Shown here piece by piece: positions 17,912-26,708 of a DNA stretch of 64,000 bases. The DNA lies in contig WVSN01000001.1 in NCBI GenBank assembly GCA_015689705.1, positions 310,001-374,000 on the forward strand, written 5' to 3'. Both the position numbers and the translations under genes were made by a program. The notes below the pieces were generated by a model. That model did no database searches and was not told the origin of the DNA. It saw only the letters and a list, made by a program, of their open reading frames with translations. Source of the stretch: Rhodobacterales bacterium HKCCE3408 (lineage in GTDB: Bacteria > Pseudomonadota > Alphaproteobacteria > Rhodobacterales > Rhodobacteraceae). Each line of letters begins with the position of its first letter. The stretch's first letter is position 1.

Positions 17912-17928
17912 GAAGGATTTTTTCCTTC
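17912..17928 (+). other. Short hairpin after the membrane protein gene
   Basis: GAAGGA-TTTTT-TCCTTC: 6-bp arms with an all-T loop, 32 bases past the stop, in an AT-richer patch. It could be a weak terminator or lie in the promoter region of the 66-aa gene. Stability is modest. Confidence 0.3.
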
Positions 17929-18003
17929 ATTCTTCTTGGTTATTCCGCAACTTCGCCGAAAATGGAGGGCAGTTTGGGTGGTGTAGCGCGTAAGGAGTGA
18001 CCG

Positions 18004-18204
18004 ATGTTCGATTTCGCTATGACTGCCGAAGAGCTGACCTTCGCCGACGATCGCCGTGGCGATCTGGCCGCCAGCCGCAACTTCCGCCGCGCCCGTGTGG
18101 CTGCCATTGCCACAGGCGCGGGGGAGATCGCGGGAACGATCCTCAGCCGCGGAACGGAGCTGGCCCGGGCCGTCGAACTGCGCCCGGACAACATCTTCGC
18201 CTGA
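18004..18204 (+). CDS. Small 66-residue protein of unknown function
   Basis: Short ORF with a near-ideal ribosome site (TAAGGAG at 17991-17997, 6 bases before the ATG), the strongest reason to believe it is expressed. It begins MFDFAMTAEELTFADDRRG, with a basic middle (RNFRRARVAAI) then an amphipathic Gly/Ala stretch (TGAGEIAGTILSRG) and ends in acidic and polar residues. No signal peptide or clear membrane span. Not a recognised family; it resembles DUF1127 proteins only in size and basic content. It ends 9 bases from the convergent htpX stop. Confidence 0.6.
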   Translation: MFDFAMTAEELTFADDRRGDLAASRNFRRARVAAIATGAGEIAGTILSRGTELARAVELRPDNIFA

Positions 18205-18213
18205 CCTTGAGGC

Positions 18214-19077
18214 CTAGCTCCAGGGGCCGCGCTGCTGCGGCATCTGGCCGGCCATTTCGCGCAGCCGCGCAATCCGGTTCTCGGTCGACGGGTGCGTCGC
18301 AAAGAGCCGGTCGCGCGCATGGGCGTGAAGCGGATTGATGATGAACATGTGCGCCGTCGCCGGGTGGCGTTCGGCGCTGTCGTTGTCGATCCGGGCGGCA
18401 AAGCCCGCGATCTTCTGAAGAGCCGAGGCGAGCCAGAGCGGCTTTCCCACGATCCCGGCGCCGATCCGGTCGGCTTCGTATTCCCGTCCCCGGCTGATCG
18501 CCATCTGGACGAGGCCGGCGGCCAGCGGCGCGAGGATGACCGTCGCGATCACCCCGATGATCCCAAGCTGATTGTCCCGCCCGCCGCGGAAGAAGAAGGC
18601 GAAGTTCGCCAGCATACCGATCGCACCGGCAAGCGTCGCGGTGACCGTCATGATCAGCGTGTCGCGGTGCTTGATGTGCGCGAGTTCATGCGCCATCACG
18701 CCCGCGATCTCCTCGCGGGTCAGTCGCTGCAGGAGGCCGGTCGTCGCCGCGACTGCGGCGTTCGACGGCGACCGTCCGGTGGCGAACGCGTTCGGCTGGT
18801 CGGTCTGGATGATGTAGACCTTCGGCCGCGGCAGCCCGGCTCGGTCGGCCAGATCCCAGACGAGCGGCACCAGATCAGGCGCGGTCCGGTCATCGACTTC
18901 GACCGCGTTGTGCATCCGCAAGACCATCTTGTCCGACGACCACCATGCGAAGACGTTCATTCCGCCCGCGATCAGCAGCGCGATGATCAGCCCGGTCTGG
19001 CCGCCCAGAAGGAGCCCCGCCGCACCGAACAGCGCGGTGAGAAGTGCCAGCAGCATCGCGGTCTTGACGTAGCCCAT
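18214..19077 (-). CDS. htpX: Zinc metalloprotease HtpX
   Basis: 287-residue inner-membrane M48 protease for quality control of membrane proteins under envelope or heat stress. Two N-terminal spans ([18 protein letters not shown] and [17 protein letters not shown]), then HELAH at 130-134 binding zinc, two further hydrophobic segments, and EYEADRIGA providing the third zinc ligand. The usual late [16 protein letters not shown] is present. Divergent from the dimethylglycine dehydrogenase-like gene across 187 bases; the minus strand upstream carries CCCATAT (19113-19107), like a sigma-32 -10, but the matching -35 is poor. Confidence 0.96.
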   Translation of the reverse strand: MGYVKTAMLLALLTALFGAAGLLLGGQTGLIIALLIAGGMNVFAWWSSDKMVLRMHNAVEVDDRTAPDLVPLVWDLADRAGLPRPKVYIIQTDQPNAFATGRSPSNAAVAATTGLLQRLTREEIAGVMAHELAHIKHRDTLIMTVTATLAGAIGMLANFAFFFRGGRDNQLGIIGVIATVILAPLAAGLVQMAISRGREYEADRIGAGIVGKPLWLASALQKIAGFAARIDNDSAERHPATAHMFIINPLHAHARDRLFATHPSTENRIARLREMAGQMPQQRGPWS

Positions 19078-19264
19078 GGTTCCTCCGTCGGACTGTGCTC
19101 AGCGCATATGGGCGCGGCGTCCGGCCCGGAAAAGACCTGGCGCGCGGCGACGCGTCGCTGCCGTCCGAGTCGCTTTCAAGCGCATTTGCGTCGCCCGGTC
19201 CGCGACGGGCGGGGCGGCATCGGATAAATCGGGGGCCGAAACCAGCAGTCCCCGGGAGTCGGCC

Positions 19265-21766
19265 ATGAAATCCCACGTCAAAGCTCTCGTCGTCGGCGGC
19301 GGCGCCGTCGGCACCGGCATCGCCTATCATCTGGCCAAGGCGGGCTGGTCCGACGTGATGCTGCTGGAGCGGGACGAACTCACCTCCGGCTCCACCTGGC
19401 ATGCCGCGGGGCTCCTGCCGCTTTTCAACATGGGCTACGCCACCAGCCACATCCACGACTACTCGGTGAAGTTCTACAAGACGCTCGAGGAAGAGACCGG
19501 CCTCAACCCCGGCTTCTACGTCGTCGGCAACCTGCGGATGGCCCAGACCGACGCGCGCATGGACGAATACATGCTCTACGCGAGCACGGCCGAAACCGTG
19601 GGCATTCCCTACGAATGGCTGACGCCCGCGCAGATCAAGGAGCGCTGGCCACTCGTCCGCACCGAGGATCTGAAGGGCGCGATCTACCACCCGACCGACG
19701 GCTACATCAATCCGGCCGACGTGACCCAAGCCATGGCCAAGGGCGCCCGTCAGCGCGGCGTGACGATCGAGCGGAAGTGGCAGGTCGACGGCTACGAATG
19801 GACCGGCTCGGAGTGGAAGGTCTCGGTCACGAAGATGGTCGAGCGGGGCGGGAACCTCGTCCCGTCCGACGAGAAAGCGACCATAACCGCCGAGCATGTC
19901 GTGACCGCCACCGGCAACCACGCGCAGCGCACCGCGCGGCTGCTCGGCATCAAGATCCCCGCGATCCCGGTCGAGCACCAGTACATCGTGACCGAACCCG
20001 ACCCGGAGCTCGAGGCCTGGCGCGCCGCCGGCAATGCCGAGCATCCGGTCCTGCGGGACGCCGACGCCAAGTGGTATGTTCGGGAAGAGCGCAAGGGCTG
20101 GATCCTCGGCCCCTATGAATACGGCGCCCCCGCGCGGTTCCTCTACGACGTGCCGGACAGTTTCCGCGCTGACCTCTTCCCGCTCGACCTGGAGCGGATC
20201 GAGGAAGAATACATGTCGATGATCCACCGCATCCCGTCCTCCGAGACGGTGGGTCTGAAGGACGATTACAACGGCCCGATCTGCTACACGCCCGACGGCA
20301 ACCCGCTCGTCGGCCCGGCGCCCGGCCTGCGGAACATGTGGCTGGCCGAGGGCTTCTCGTTCGGGATCACGGCGGCCGGCGGCACCGGTTACTACCTCGC
20401 CCAGATGATGGTCGAGGGCGAGGCCGAGATCGACATGGCCGCGCTCGATCCCAAACGCTACGGGTCGTGGATGACCACCGAATACGCGGTGAAGAAGAAC
20501 GAGGAATGCTATTCCCACGTCTACATCCTGCACCATCCCGACGAAGAGCGCGAAGCCGCCCGCCCGCTGCGGACGGCACCGGCCTATGACCGCCAGAAGG
20601 CGCTCGGCGCGCAGTTCGGGCAGGTCAACGGGTGGGAACGGCCGAACTATTACGGTCCCAAAGACGCACCGTCGAATTTCGACCACGACGCCCGGTCGTT
20701 CCGGCGCGGCGGCTGGTGGAAATACGCGATGGAGGAAGCCAAGGCGATCCGCGAGGGCGTCGGCCTGATCGACGCGACGGCCTTTGCCAAGCATCGCCTG
20801 ACCGGTCCAGGCGCGACTGCTTTCCTCGACTGGTTCACCTGCAACAAGCTGCCGAAGGTCGGGCGGATCAACCTGACCTACGCGCTGACCGATGCCGGGA
20901 CGACGCGGACCGAATACACCATCGTCCGGGAAGCCGAGGACGAGTATTACCTCGTCTCCGCCGGCGGCTGGCACGTCTATGACGAGGATTATCTCTACAA
21001 GGCCATCGCCGACACCGAGGACCGCTTCGGCCGGATCAACGTCGAGGACGTCACGACCAAGTGGGGCGTTTTCGCCATCGCCGGTCCGAAATCGCGTGAC
21101 GTGCTGAAAGCCCTGATCCGGGACGCCGATCCAGACACAGCGCTGTCGAACAAGCGTTTCCCGTGGCTGTCCATGCGCAACATCGAGCTTGGCATGTGCC
21201 CGGTGAAGGCGATCCGGGTGGCCTATACCGGAGAGCTCGGGTGGGAACTTCACCACCCCATCGAGATGCAGACCTATCTCTGGGACCGGCTCATGGAGGC
21301 GGGCGCGGAACATGGGCTGAAGCCCGTCGGCGCCCGCGCGCAGAACTGGCTCCGGCAGGAGAAGAGCTATCGCGCCTTCGGCACCGAGCTTGGCCGCGAC
21401 GCGACCCCGCTCGAGGCCGATCTGCCACGCTTCGTGGACCTGTCGAAGGACTTCCACGGCAAGGGAGCGATGGAAGCAAAGGGCATCCGGTCGAAATGCG
21501 TCACGCTGCTGATCGACGGGCCCGACGACGCCGATCCATGGGGCCGCGAGGCGCTCTATTACGGCGACACCAAGGTCGGGCGACTGACCTCGGGCGGCTA
21601 CTCGGTTGCCTTCGGCAAGTCGATCGGCATGGGCTATGTCCGCCCCGAGCTCGCGAACCCCGGCCAGAAGCTGAAGGTCCGGATGTTCAACGAACTCTGG
21701 GACGCCGAGATCGCGGGCGACAGCCCCTACGACCCGGAAAACGCCACCATTCGCGCGGACGGCTGA
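19265..21766 (+). CDS. Dimethylglycine/sarcosine dehydrogenase-like FAD-GcvT fusion enzyme
   Basis: 833 residues. The N-terminal DAO-type FAD domain starts ALVVGGGAVGTGIAYHLAKAG, followed by SGSTWHAAGLLP and GITAAGGTGYYLAQ; an FAO-type bridge follows near residue 400; the C-terminal half is a folate-binding GcvT domain (GPKSRDVLKALI, AYTGELGWELHH, RAQNWLRQEKSYRAFG, SGGYSVAFGKSIGMGYV). Such enzymes oxidatively demethylate dimethylglycine or sarcosine and pass the one-carbon unit to tetrahydrofolate. The ATG at 19265 follows CGGGAGTCGGCC and starts directly before the FAD motif. Glycine-betaine breakdown is a likely context, but no other gene of it is adjacent. Confidence 0.9.
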   Translation: MKSHVKALVVGGGAVGTGIAYHLAKAGWSDVMLLERDELTSGSTWHAAGLLPLFNMGYATSHIHDYSVKFYKTLEEETGLNPGFYVVGNLRMAQTDARMDEYMLYASTAETVGIPYEWLTPAQIKERWPLVRTEDLKGAIYHPTDGYINPADVTQAMAKGARQRGVTIERKWQVDGYEWTGSEWKVSVTKMVERGGNLVPSDEKATITAEHVVTATGNHAQRTARLLGIKIPAIPVEHQYIVTEPDPELEAWRAAGNAEHPVLRDADAKWYVREERKGWILGPYEYGAPARFLYDVPDSFRADLFPLDLERIEEEYMSMIHRIPSSETVGLKDDYNGPICYTPDGNPLVGPAPGLRNMWLAEGFSFGITAAGGTGYYLAQMMVEGEAEIDMAALDPKRYGSWMTTEYAVKKNEECYSHVYILHHPDEEREAARPLRTAPAYDRQKALGAQFGQVNGWERPNYYGPKDAPSNFDHDARSFRRGGWWKYAMEEAKAIREGVGLIDATAFAKHRLTGPGATAFLDWFTCNKLPKVGRINLTYALTDAGTTRTEYTIVREAEDEYYLVSAGGWHVYDEDYLYKAIADTEDRFGRINVEDVTTKWGVFAIAGPKSRDVLKALIRDADPDTALSNKRFPWLSMRNIELGMCPVKAIRVAYTGELGWELHHPIEMQTYLWDRLMEAGAEHGLKPVGARAQNWLRQEKSYRAFGTELGRDATPLEADLPRFVDLSKDFHGKGAMEAKGIRSKCVTLLIDGPDDADPWGREALYYGDTKVGRLTSGGYSVAFGKSIGMGYVRPELANPGQKLKVRMFNELWDAEIAGDSPYDPENATIRADG

Positions 21767-21782
21767 CAGGCCCTCCGCGCGA

Positions 21783-23003
21783 TCAGCCGAGCCCGCTCAT
21801 CGACAGGATCCGCTCGACCGCGCGGGTCGCCTTCGGCAGAAGGCCCCAGTCCAGTCCGTCGCCGAAGTCGATCAGGCTCCAGACGAACGGGTAGAGCAGG
21901 AGCAGCGGTCCGGCGAACCCGACATTGCGCGGCTCGATCAGGCCCTGGTCGAGCGCGACGAGCGTCAGCATCGCCATGACGAAGACATACATCCCGATCC
22001 AGCGGCCCCAGTCCGTGGCGACGACGAAAAGCGGGGCGAAAACGAGGATGCCGAGTACGACGCCCAGATAGACCAGCCCCGCGTTCAGTTTCCTGTCGCG
22101 CGGCCGCAGCAGGAAGAACGGCAGGATCGCGAGCGCATATCCGATGATGTAGTGCCACCAGATGCCGCTTCGGATCTGTTCCTGTATCGTGAATTCTACG
22201 CCATAGAACGCGGACTGGTCCAGCCAGGTGATCGGCCCCATCAGCCCGTTCGGATCGTTGGCGCAGACCGCCTCCATCACCCCGCGCGACAGCACCGACT
22301 CGCATATCGCGGGCGGCAATCCGTGGCCCGGCCAGATCGCCGAGACGCCGAGCGCGACAGCCGAAACCGCGAGGGCGCCGCCCGCCAGCCAAAGCGCTTC
22401 CCGGTTCGACACGAGACCCTGCCGCGCGAACAGCCAGGCGAATATGCAGAGGAAGGGCGCGTAGAAGGTCGTCGCCTCATGGGTGAAGATCGAGAAGACG
22501 TAGACTGCCCCTCCGATCCAGATCATCCAGCGACGGTTCGCGATGGCGGCCGTCGCGAAGACGGTGAGGGCGAGAAACGCCACCGTCTCCTTCACCATGG
22601 CGCTTTTGACGTAATAGAACGGCATCAGCAGCGTGACCGGCGACAGCATCAGCATGACCAGCGGATAGCTCACCGGCTGAGACGCGAAGCAGTAGAGGTA
22701 GAGTGCCGCCATCGCCGCGTAGATGGCGATCATGAACAGGCCGGCGGTGTTGGTCAGCGACAGCCCGGTCGCATCGCTCAGCCAGAGCGTGATGGTTCCG
22801 GCGAGGCCGCGGCGCGTGAAGCCGCCCTCGTAGTTGATGAGCCAGTCGCCAAGCGTCCAGTAATTGCCGCCCTGCAGAATGGCGTAGCCAAAACGCATTG
22901 CGACATAAGCTGCGATCGCCGTGGCGACCGAAAGGACCACAAATTTTGCGGCGGATTCATTGAGCCAGGCTGATTGACCAGCGCGAGCCCCATCGACGGC
23001 CAT
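21783..23003 (-). CDS. Polytopic membrane protein, GT-C-like candidate, unknown function
   Basis: 406 residues with roughly nine to ten hydrophobic spans (for example FVVLSVATAIAAYVAMRFGYA, LFMIAIYAAMAALYLYCF, GLVYLGVVLGILVFAPLFVV). A distinctive conserved-looking loop, WLINYEGGFTRRGLAG near residues 53-68, and a Phe/His loop FSIFTHEATTFYAP recall multi-span envelope-polysaccharide proteins of GT-C or polymerase type; this is a loose resemblance. No partner glycosyltransferases are nearby. The upstream leader (23004-23118) is AT-richer than its surroundings and has a perfect hairpin at 23027-23047. It converges on the preceding dehydrogenase with 16 bases between. Confidence 0.7.
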   Translation of the reverse strand: MAVDGARAGQSAWLNESAAKFVVLSVATAIAAYVAMRFGYAILQGGNYWTLGDWLINYEGGFTRRGLAGTITLWLSDATGLSLTNTAGLFMIAIYAAMAALYLYCFASQPVSYPLVMLMLSPVTLLMPFYYVKSAMVKETVAFLALTVFATAAIANRRWMIWIGGAVYVFSIFTHEATTFYAPFLCIFAWLFARQGLVSNREALWLAGGALAVSAVALGVSAIWPGHGLPPAICESVLSRGVMEAVCANDPNGLMGPITWLDQSAFYGVEFTIQEQIRSGIWWHYIIGYALAILPFFLLRPRDRKLNAGLVYLGVVLGILVFAPLFVVATDWGRWIGMYVFVMAMLTLVALDQGLIEPRNVGFAGPLLLLYPFVWSLIDFGDGLDWGLLPKATRAVERILSMSGLG

Positions 23004-23026
23004 GAGGGCATCCCATTACCAGGTAA

Positions 23027-23047
23027 AGCTTTGGGTGGACCAAAGCT
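23027..23047 (-). promoter_or_regulatory. Hairpin in the leader of the polytopic membrane protein
   Basis: AGCTTTGG-GTGGA-CCAAAGCT, a perfect 8-bp stem with a 5-base loop, ending 24 bases upstream of the ATG at 23003. No T-run follows on the minus strand, so it is more like a leader structure or binding palindrome than a terminator. Confidence 0.45.
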
Positions 23048-23118
23048 GCAAGCCCCCGAACACACTACGTATCTCACCAGATCAGAGGATTCGATACAAG
23101 CTGGCTTGTTGATAGATT

Positions 23119-24189
23119 TCACCGAAGTCGGGCAGGAGACAGCGCCGCGGCAAGCTCTGCGCCGACGTCGGGTGCGCGGCCCGCAACCAGATCGGCGGCA
23201 AGCTGGCTGGCCGCCGGGGCGGTCTGCATGCCGTATCCGCCCTGTGCCGCAACCCAGAGGAACGACGGTTCGTCCGCCTCGAACCCGATCACCAGCTGGC
23301 GGTCCGGGGCAAAGCTCCTCAGACCCGCCCAGGTCGCGATCGGCCGGGTCACGGGCTCGGTGACCGCGGCCTCGTATCGCGCCAGGCCCTCGGCCAGCAC
23401 CATGTCGTCGGCCCAGGCGTCGTGCGGCTCCACCGGGTCCTCGTCCGCCGGAGAGACCAGCAGCGCGCCGGCATCGGGCTTGGCGTACCATCGCTCTCCC
23501 GGACCGAACATCATCGGCCAGCCGGTGACGTCGTGCCCGCCCGGTGCGGCAAGGCGCGCCATGGACCGGCGCAGGGGCTGGATGTTCAGTGGTGCAATAC
23601 CCGCCATGGCCGCGATCCGGTCCGCCCAGGCGCCCGCGGCGTTCACGAGGATGCGGCCGTCGTGGACCTCGCCCTTCGCCGTCACCTGCCAGCCGCCCTC
23701 GATCCGGGCGATCGCCGTGACCTCGGCCTCGAACAGGATCGTTCCGCCATTGCCGCGCATCTCGCGCGCGAAGTTCTGGATCAGCCGGTCGGTGTCGATG
23801 TCCCATGCCTCGGCGCGGTAGCCGGCGCGCCGGACCACGTCGGGGTTCAGGATCGGGACGAGCGCACAGGCCGCAGCCCCGTCAAGCTCCTCCATCTTCA
23901 TCGTCGCCAGATCGGCCTCGAACCCGCCCTCGCCGTCATCGACCAGCATCAGCGCCCGCGGGCTCAGCACGCCGCCATTGGCAGTCATGTGATAGTCCTT
24001 GCTGGCGCGGTTCAGCGCCACGGTCGTCGGTTTGCCGTAGGTCTCCTCGAACAGCGCGGCCGACCGCCCCGAAGCGTGGTAGCCAAGCGCGCTTTCGGTT
24101 TCGAACAGCAGGACGCGGCCCAGATGCGACAGGCGCGCCGCGGCCGAAATACCGGCGATTCCGCCGCCTATGACCAGGAATTCATGCAT
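23119..24189 (-). CDS. FAD-dependent amino-acid/glycine oxidase-like oxidoreductase (DadA/DAO family)
   Basis: 356-residue DAO-fold flavoenzyme. FAD motif FLVIGGGIAGISAAARL at residues 4-20, then LGYHASGRSAALFEE (covalent or tight FAD contact region), a middle substrate domain, and the second FAD stretch AAQGGYGMQTAPAASQLAADL. The substrate is probably a D-amino acid, glycine or N-methyl amino acid; the sequence does not say which. The ATG at 24189 sits directly before the FAD strand. It is followed on the same strand by the membrane protein gene after the 115-base AT-rich leader. Confidence 0.87.
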   Translation of the reverse strand: MHEFLVIGGGIAGISAAARLSHLGRVLLFETESALGYHASGRSAALFEETYGKPTTVALNRASKDYHMTANGGVLSPRALMLVDDGEGGFEADLATMKMEELDGAAACALVPILNPDVVRRAGYRAEAWDIDTDRLIQNFAREMRGNGGTILFEAEVTAIARIEGGWQVTAKGEVHDGRILVNAAGAWADRIAAMAGIAPLNIQPLRRSMARLAAPGGHDVTGWPMMFGPGERWYAKPDAGALLVSPADEDPVEPHDAWADDMVLAEGLARYEAAVTEPVTRPIATWAGLRSFAPDRQLVIGFEADEPSFLWVAAQGGYGMQTAPAASQLAADLVAGRAPDVGAELAAALSPARLR

Positions 24190-24230
24190 GGGCGTTTGGT
24201 GGCATGCAGGCCGACCCGCTGCAAGACCGC

Positions 24231-25499
24231 TCAGATCAGGGGCGGCTCGGCCGAGACCCTCAGCGGCGGCAGGACCACGGCATCGAGCTCGCGCCGCTCG
24301 GCTTCGGTCAGGCCTGCCGCGCCGACGCGTTCACGGGCATCGGCGGCCACGGCTGCGGCCGGTTCGGCAAAGGCGGCCGGGTGGGACTCGGCCAGCGCGC
24401 GAAGTGTCTTCATCAGCCGAAGCTGCACCTCGATCATCGCCGCCCCGTCCCGTGCGATCGGTCGGAAGGCGTGGCGCAATGCCCGCGACGGTGTGATTGG
24501 CGGCACGTGCAGGCGCGGATGGTCAACCGAGGGTTCGGCCCGGTCGGACCAGCGCGCGAGGATCCGGTGGATGCGCCCGATCACGCTGATCGCCGTGCCC
24601 GGATCGTTGACCGCAGGCGACAGCGCGCGCGAGGCGATTTCCGCCAGCACGACCAGCCCGAACAGCGGGTCGTCGTCGAACACTCGGTCGTTTCCGATGG
24701 TGAAGGCCCGGGCCATCCGGCGGGACATGTCCTTGTCCGGCGACGCGCCGTCGACGGCCAGAAGCGCTGCGCCCTTGGACGCGAAATCGCCCGGCATCCG
24801 CACGAGGTAGAGATCGACTCCCGCCGCCTCGGCACAGTTCGACAGGGCCTGAAGGTCGACATGCTGCACGTAACCGGTGCGCTCTGCCTCGATCCGCGCC
24901 GCTCCTTTCGGCGGGTCGCCCACGGCCGGACGCGCGCCCATGAAGGGCTGCGCCACCCGCGCCGACAGGGCGTTCGTCGCCGCGGTCTCGACGCGGTTCA
25001 GCGCGTCGTTCATCCGCCCGAAGCTCATCAGGTGACCGATCCAGCGGATCAGCGCCAGGATCACCAGCGTCACCACCGCGCAGGTGGCGAGGAACAGGAC
25101 CGCGCGTCCGTCCGCGCCGACGTAATCGGCATTCAGTGCGACGAGGCCGAGAAGGCTGAACAGGAACGCGCCGAGGAACGTCGCCAGCACGTTCTGCGTC
25201 GTCGGATCCTCCTGCAGCAGCGCGACGACTCGCGGGGTCGCGTTCTGCGCCGCCGCCGCGAAAGCGTTGACCGCGATCGAAAGCGAAAAGGTCGTGACGG
25301 CCAGCATACTCGAGGCCAGCAGCGTCAGGATCTGGCGCACCGCCTCGTCATCGAGACGGCCGGTCAGCGCGCTCGGAAAGAGGCCGCTGAGAAACGGGGC
25401 GATGGCGATGGCCAGAACGGCGAGAGCCGCGAGACCGAGCACCCGGACCCAGACCTTCCGGGCGAACAGCCGGATCTGCCAGAGCGTCGACGAAATCAT
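24231..25499 (-). CDS. DUF2254 family membrane protein
   Basis: 422 residues. Four hydrophobic spans lie in the first 150 residues ([73 protein letters not shown]). The remaining cytoplasmic part carries the DUF2254 signature: GYVQHVDLQAL, AFTIGNDRVFDDDPLFGLVVLAEIASRALSPAVNDPGTA. The biochemical role of the family is unknown. The gene lies 41 bases downstream of the end of the BMP leader-side hairpin region and upstream of the DadA-like gene on the same strand; a shared transcript is possible. Confidence 0.85.
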   Translation of the reverse strand: MISSTLWQIRLFARKVWVRVLGLAALAVLAIAIAPFLSGLFPSALTGRLDDEAVRQILTLLASSMLAVTTFSLSIAVNAFAAAAQNATPRVVALLQEDPTTQNVLATFLGAFLFSLLGLVALNADYVGADGRAVLFLATCAVVTLVILALIRWIGHLMSFGRMNDALNRVETAATNALSARVAQPFMGARPAVGDPPKGAARIEAERTGYVQHVDLQALSNCAEAAGVDLYLVRMPGDFASKGAALLAVDGASPDKDMSRRMARAFTIGNDRVFDDDPLFGLVVLAEIASRALSPAVNDPGTAISVIGRIHRILARWSDRAEPSVDHPRLHVPPITPSRALRHAFRPIARDGAAMIEVQLRLMKTLRALAESHPAAFAEPAAAVAADARERVGAAGLTEAERRELDAVVLPPLRVSAEPPLI

Positions 25500-25556
25500 G
25501 GGAGTGCCGCGGGGAACATGAGACCGAACCTAGGACGAAAGTCCCCCCGGGGGAAA

Positions 25557-25585
25557 GCGGCCGGCCCGCGAAGGGGGCCGGCCGC
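25557..25585 (-). terminator. Strong hairpin terminator after the BMP gene
   Basis: GCGGCCGGCCC (25557-25567) and GGGCCGGCCGC (25575-25585), a perfect 11-bp stem with a 7-base loop, just past the BMP stop on the minus strand. A short TTT follows. It should close the xdh/purine transporter operon. Confidence 0.75.
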
Positions 25586-25594
25586 GACGTCAGA

Positions 25595-26665
25595 TCAGTT
25601 CGGGATGTCGCCTTCGATGCCCTCGACATAGAAGTCCATGCCCAGAAGCGTGCCGTCATCGGCGACCTCGCCATCGGCGAGCCACGCGGTACCGTCCTGC
25701 CGGTTCAGCGGGCCGGTGAAGGGGTGGTATTCACCCGCCGCGATGCTGTCGGCCAGTGCCTGCGCCGAGGCCCGCACATCCTCGGGGATCGCGTCGGTCA
25801 TCTCGCCGATCTTCACCATGCCCGGCCCGATGCCTTCCCACACGTCGGACTGTTCATAGGTCCCGTCCATCGCCTCGCCGACACGGCGGACATAGTACGG
25901 TCCCCAGTTGTCGATGATCGACGACACCCGGGGCGTCGGCGCGAACTGGCCCATGTCCGAAGCCTGCCCGAACGAGATGATGCCGGCTTCGGCCGCGGCG
26001 GTCTGCGGCGCGGTGGAATCGGTGTGCTGCATCAGGACGTCGACGCCCTGGTCGATCAGCGCCCGTGCTGCGTCCGCTTCGACGGCCGGGTCGAACCAGG
26101 TGTAGGTCCAGACCACCCGCATCTCGACGTCAGGGTTGACCTGGCGCGCGTGGATGTAGGCCGAGTTGATGCCGCGGATGACCTCGGGGATCGGGAAGGA
26201 CGCGATGTAGCCGATGACGTTCGATTCCGTCATGTGGCCCGCGATATGACCGATCACCGCGCGGCCTTCGTAGAAGCGCGCGGAATAGGTCGAGACGTTC
26301 GGATGCTCGCGCAGGTAGCCCGTCGCGTGCTCGAACAGGACGTCCGGGTTGCGGCCTGCAACGGCATTGGTGGCCGGGCCGTAGCCGAACGACGTGGTGA
26401 AGATCATGTCCGCGCCCTGCAGCACCATCTGCTGCATCACGCGCTCGGCGTCGGCGCCCTCGGGTACGCTCTCGGCGTAGATCGTCTCGACTGCGTCGCC
26501 GTAGGCTTCCTCGACGGCCAGCCGGCCCTGGTCGTGCTCGTGGCTCCAGCCAAGGTCGCCGATCGGGCCGACATAGATGAAGCCGACGGTGAACGGATCG
26601 TCCTGCGCAAAGGCCGATCCGGCAGCCAGAAGGCCCGCCGCGGCTAGTGTTACCAGTTTCTTCAT
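25595..26665 (-). CDS. BMP-family ABC transporter binding protein (purine/nucleoside type)
   Basis: 356 residues with signal peptide LVTLAAAGLLAAGSAFAQDD. The mature part is a BMP/PnrA-like type I fold: VGFIYVGPIGDLGWSHEHDQG, EGADAERVMQQMVLQGADMIF, TSFGYG, FEHATGY, and VDVLMQHTDSTAP. BMP proteins deliver nucleosides or purines to ABC permeases. Two in-frame ATGs are close (26671 and 26665); GGGAG is one base from the first and 7 from the second, so 26665 is chosen. It is separated from the permease by 43 bases, while every gene upstream overlaps. The neighbouring xanthine dehydrogenase points to a purine ligand. Confidence 0.92.
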   Translation of the reverse strand: MKKLVTLAAAGLLAAGSAFAQDDPFTVGFIYVGPIGDLGWSHEHDQGRLAVEEAYGDAVETIYAESVPEGADAERVMQQMVLQGADMIFTTSFGYGPATNAVAGRNPDVLFEHATGYLREHPNVSTYSARFYEGRAVIGHIAGHMTESNVIGYIASFPIPEVIRGINSAYIHARQVNPDVEMRVVWTYTWFDPAVEADAARALIDQGVDVLMQHTDSTAPQTAAAEAGIISFGQASDMGQFAPTPRVSSIIDNWGPYYVRRVGEAMDGTYEQSDVWEGIGPGMVKIGEMTDAIPEDVRASAQALADSIAAGEYHPFTGPLNRQDGTAWLADGEVADDGTLLGMDFYVEGIEGDIPN

Positions 26666-26708
26666 CTGCATACTCCCAGTTGGATACGTTGTTTTTTGGA
26701 CTGCGGCA

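Noticed and set aside
18890-21457. Minus-strand open frame of 855 codons opposite the dimethylglycine dehydrogenase-like gene
   Set aside because: Antisense shadow; it also runs into htpX in another frame.
25540-25554. CCCCC/GGGGG palindrome next to the BMP terminator
   Set aside because: Too simple a sequence to call a separate site; probably part of the GC-rich terminator region.
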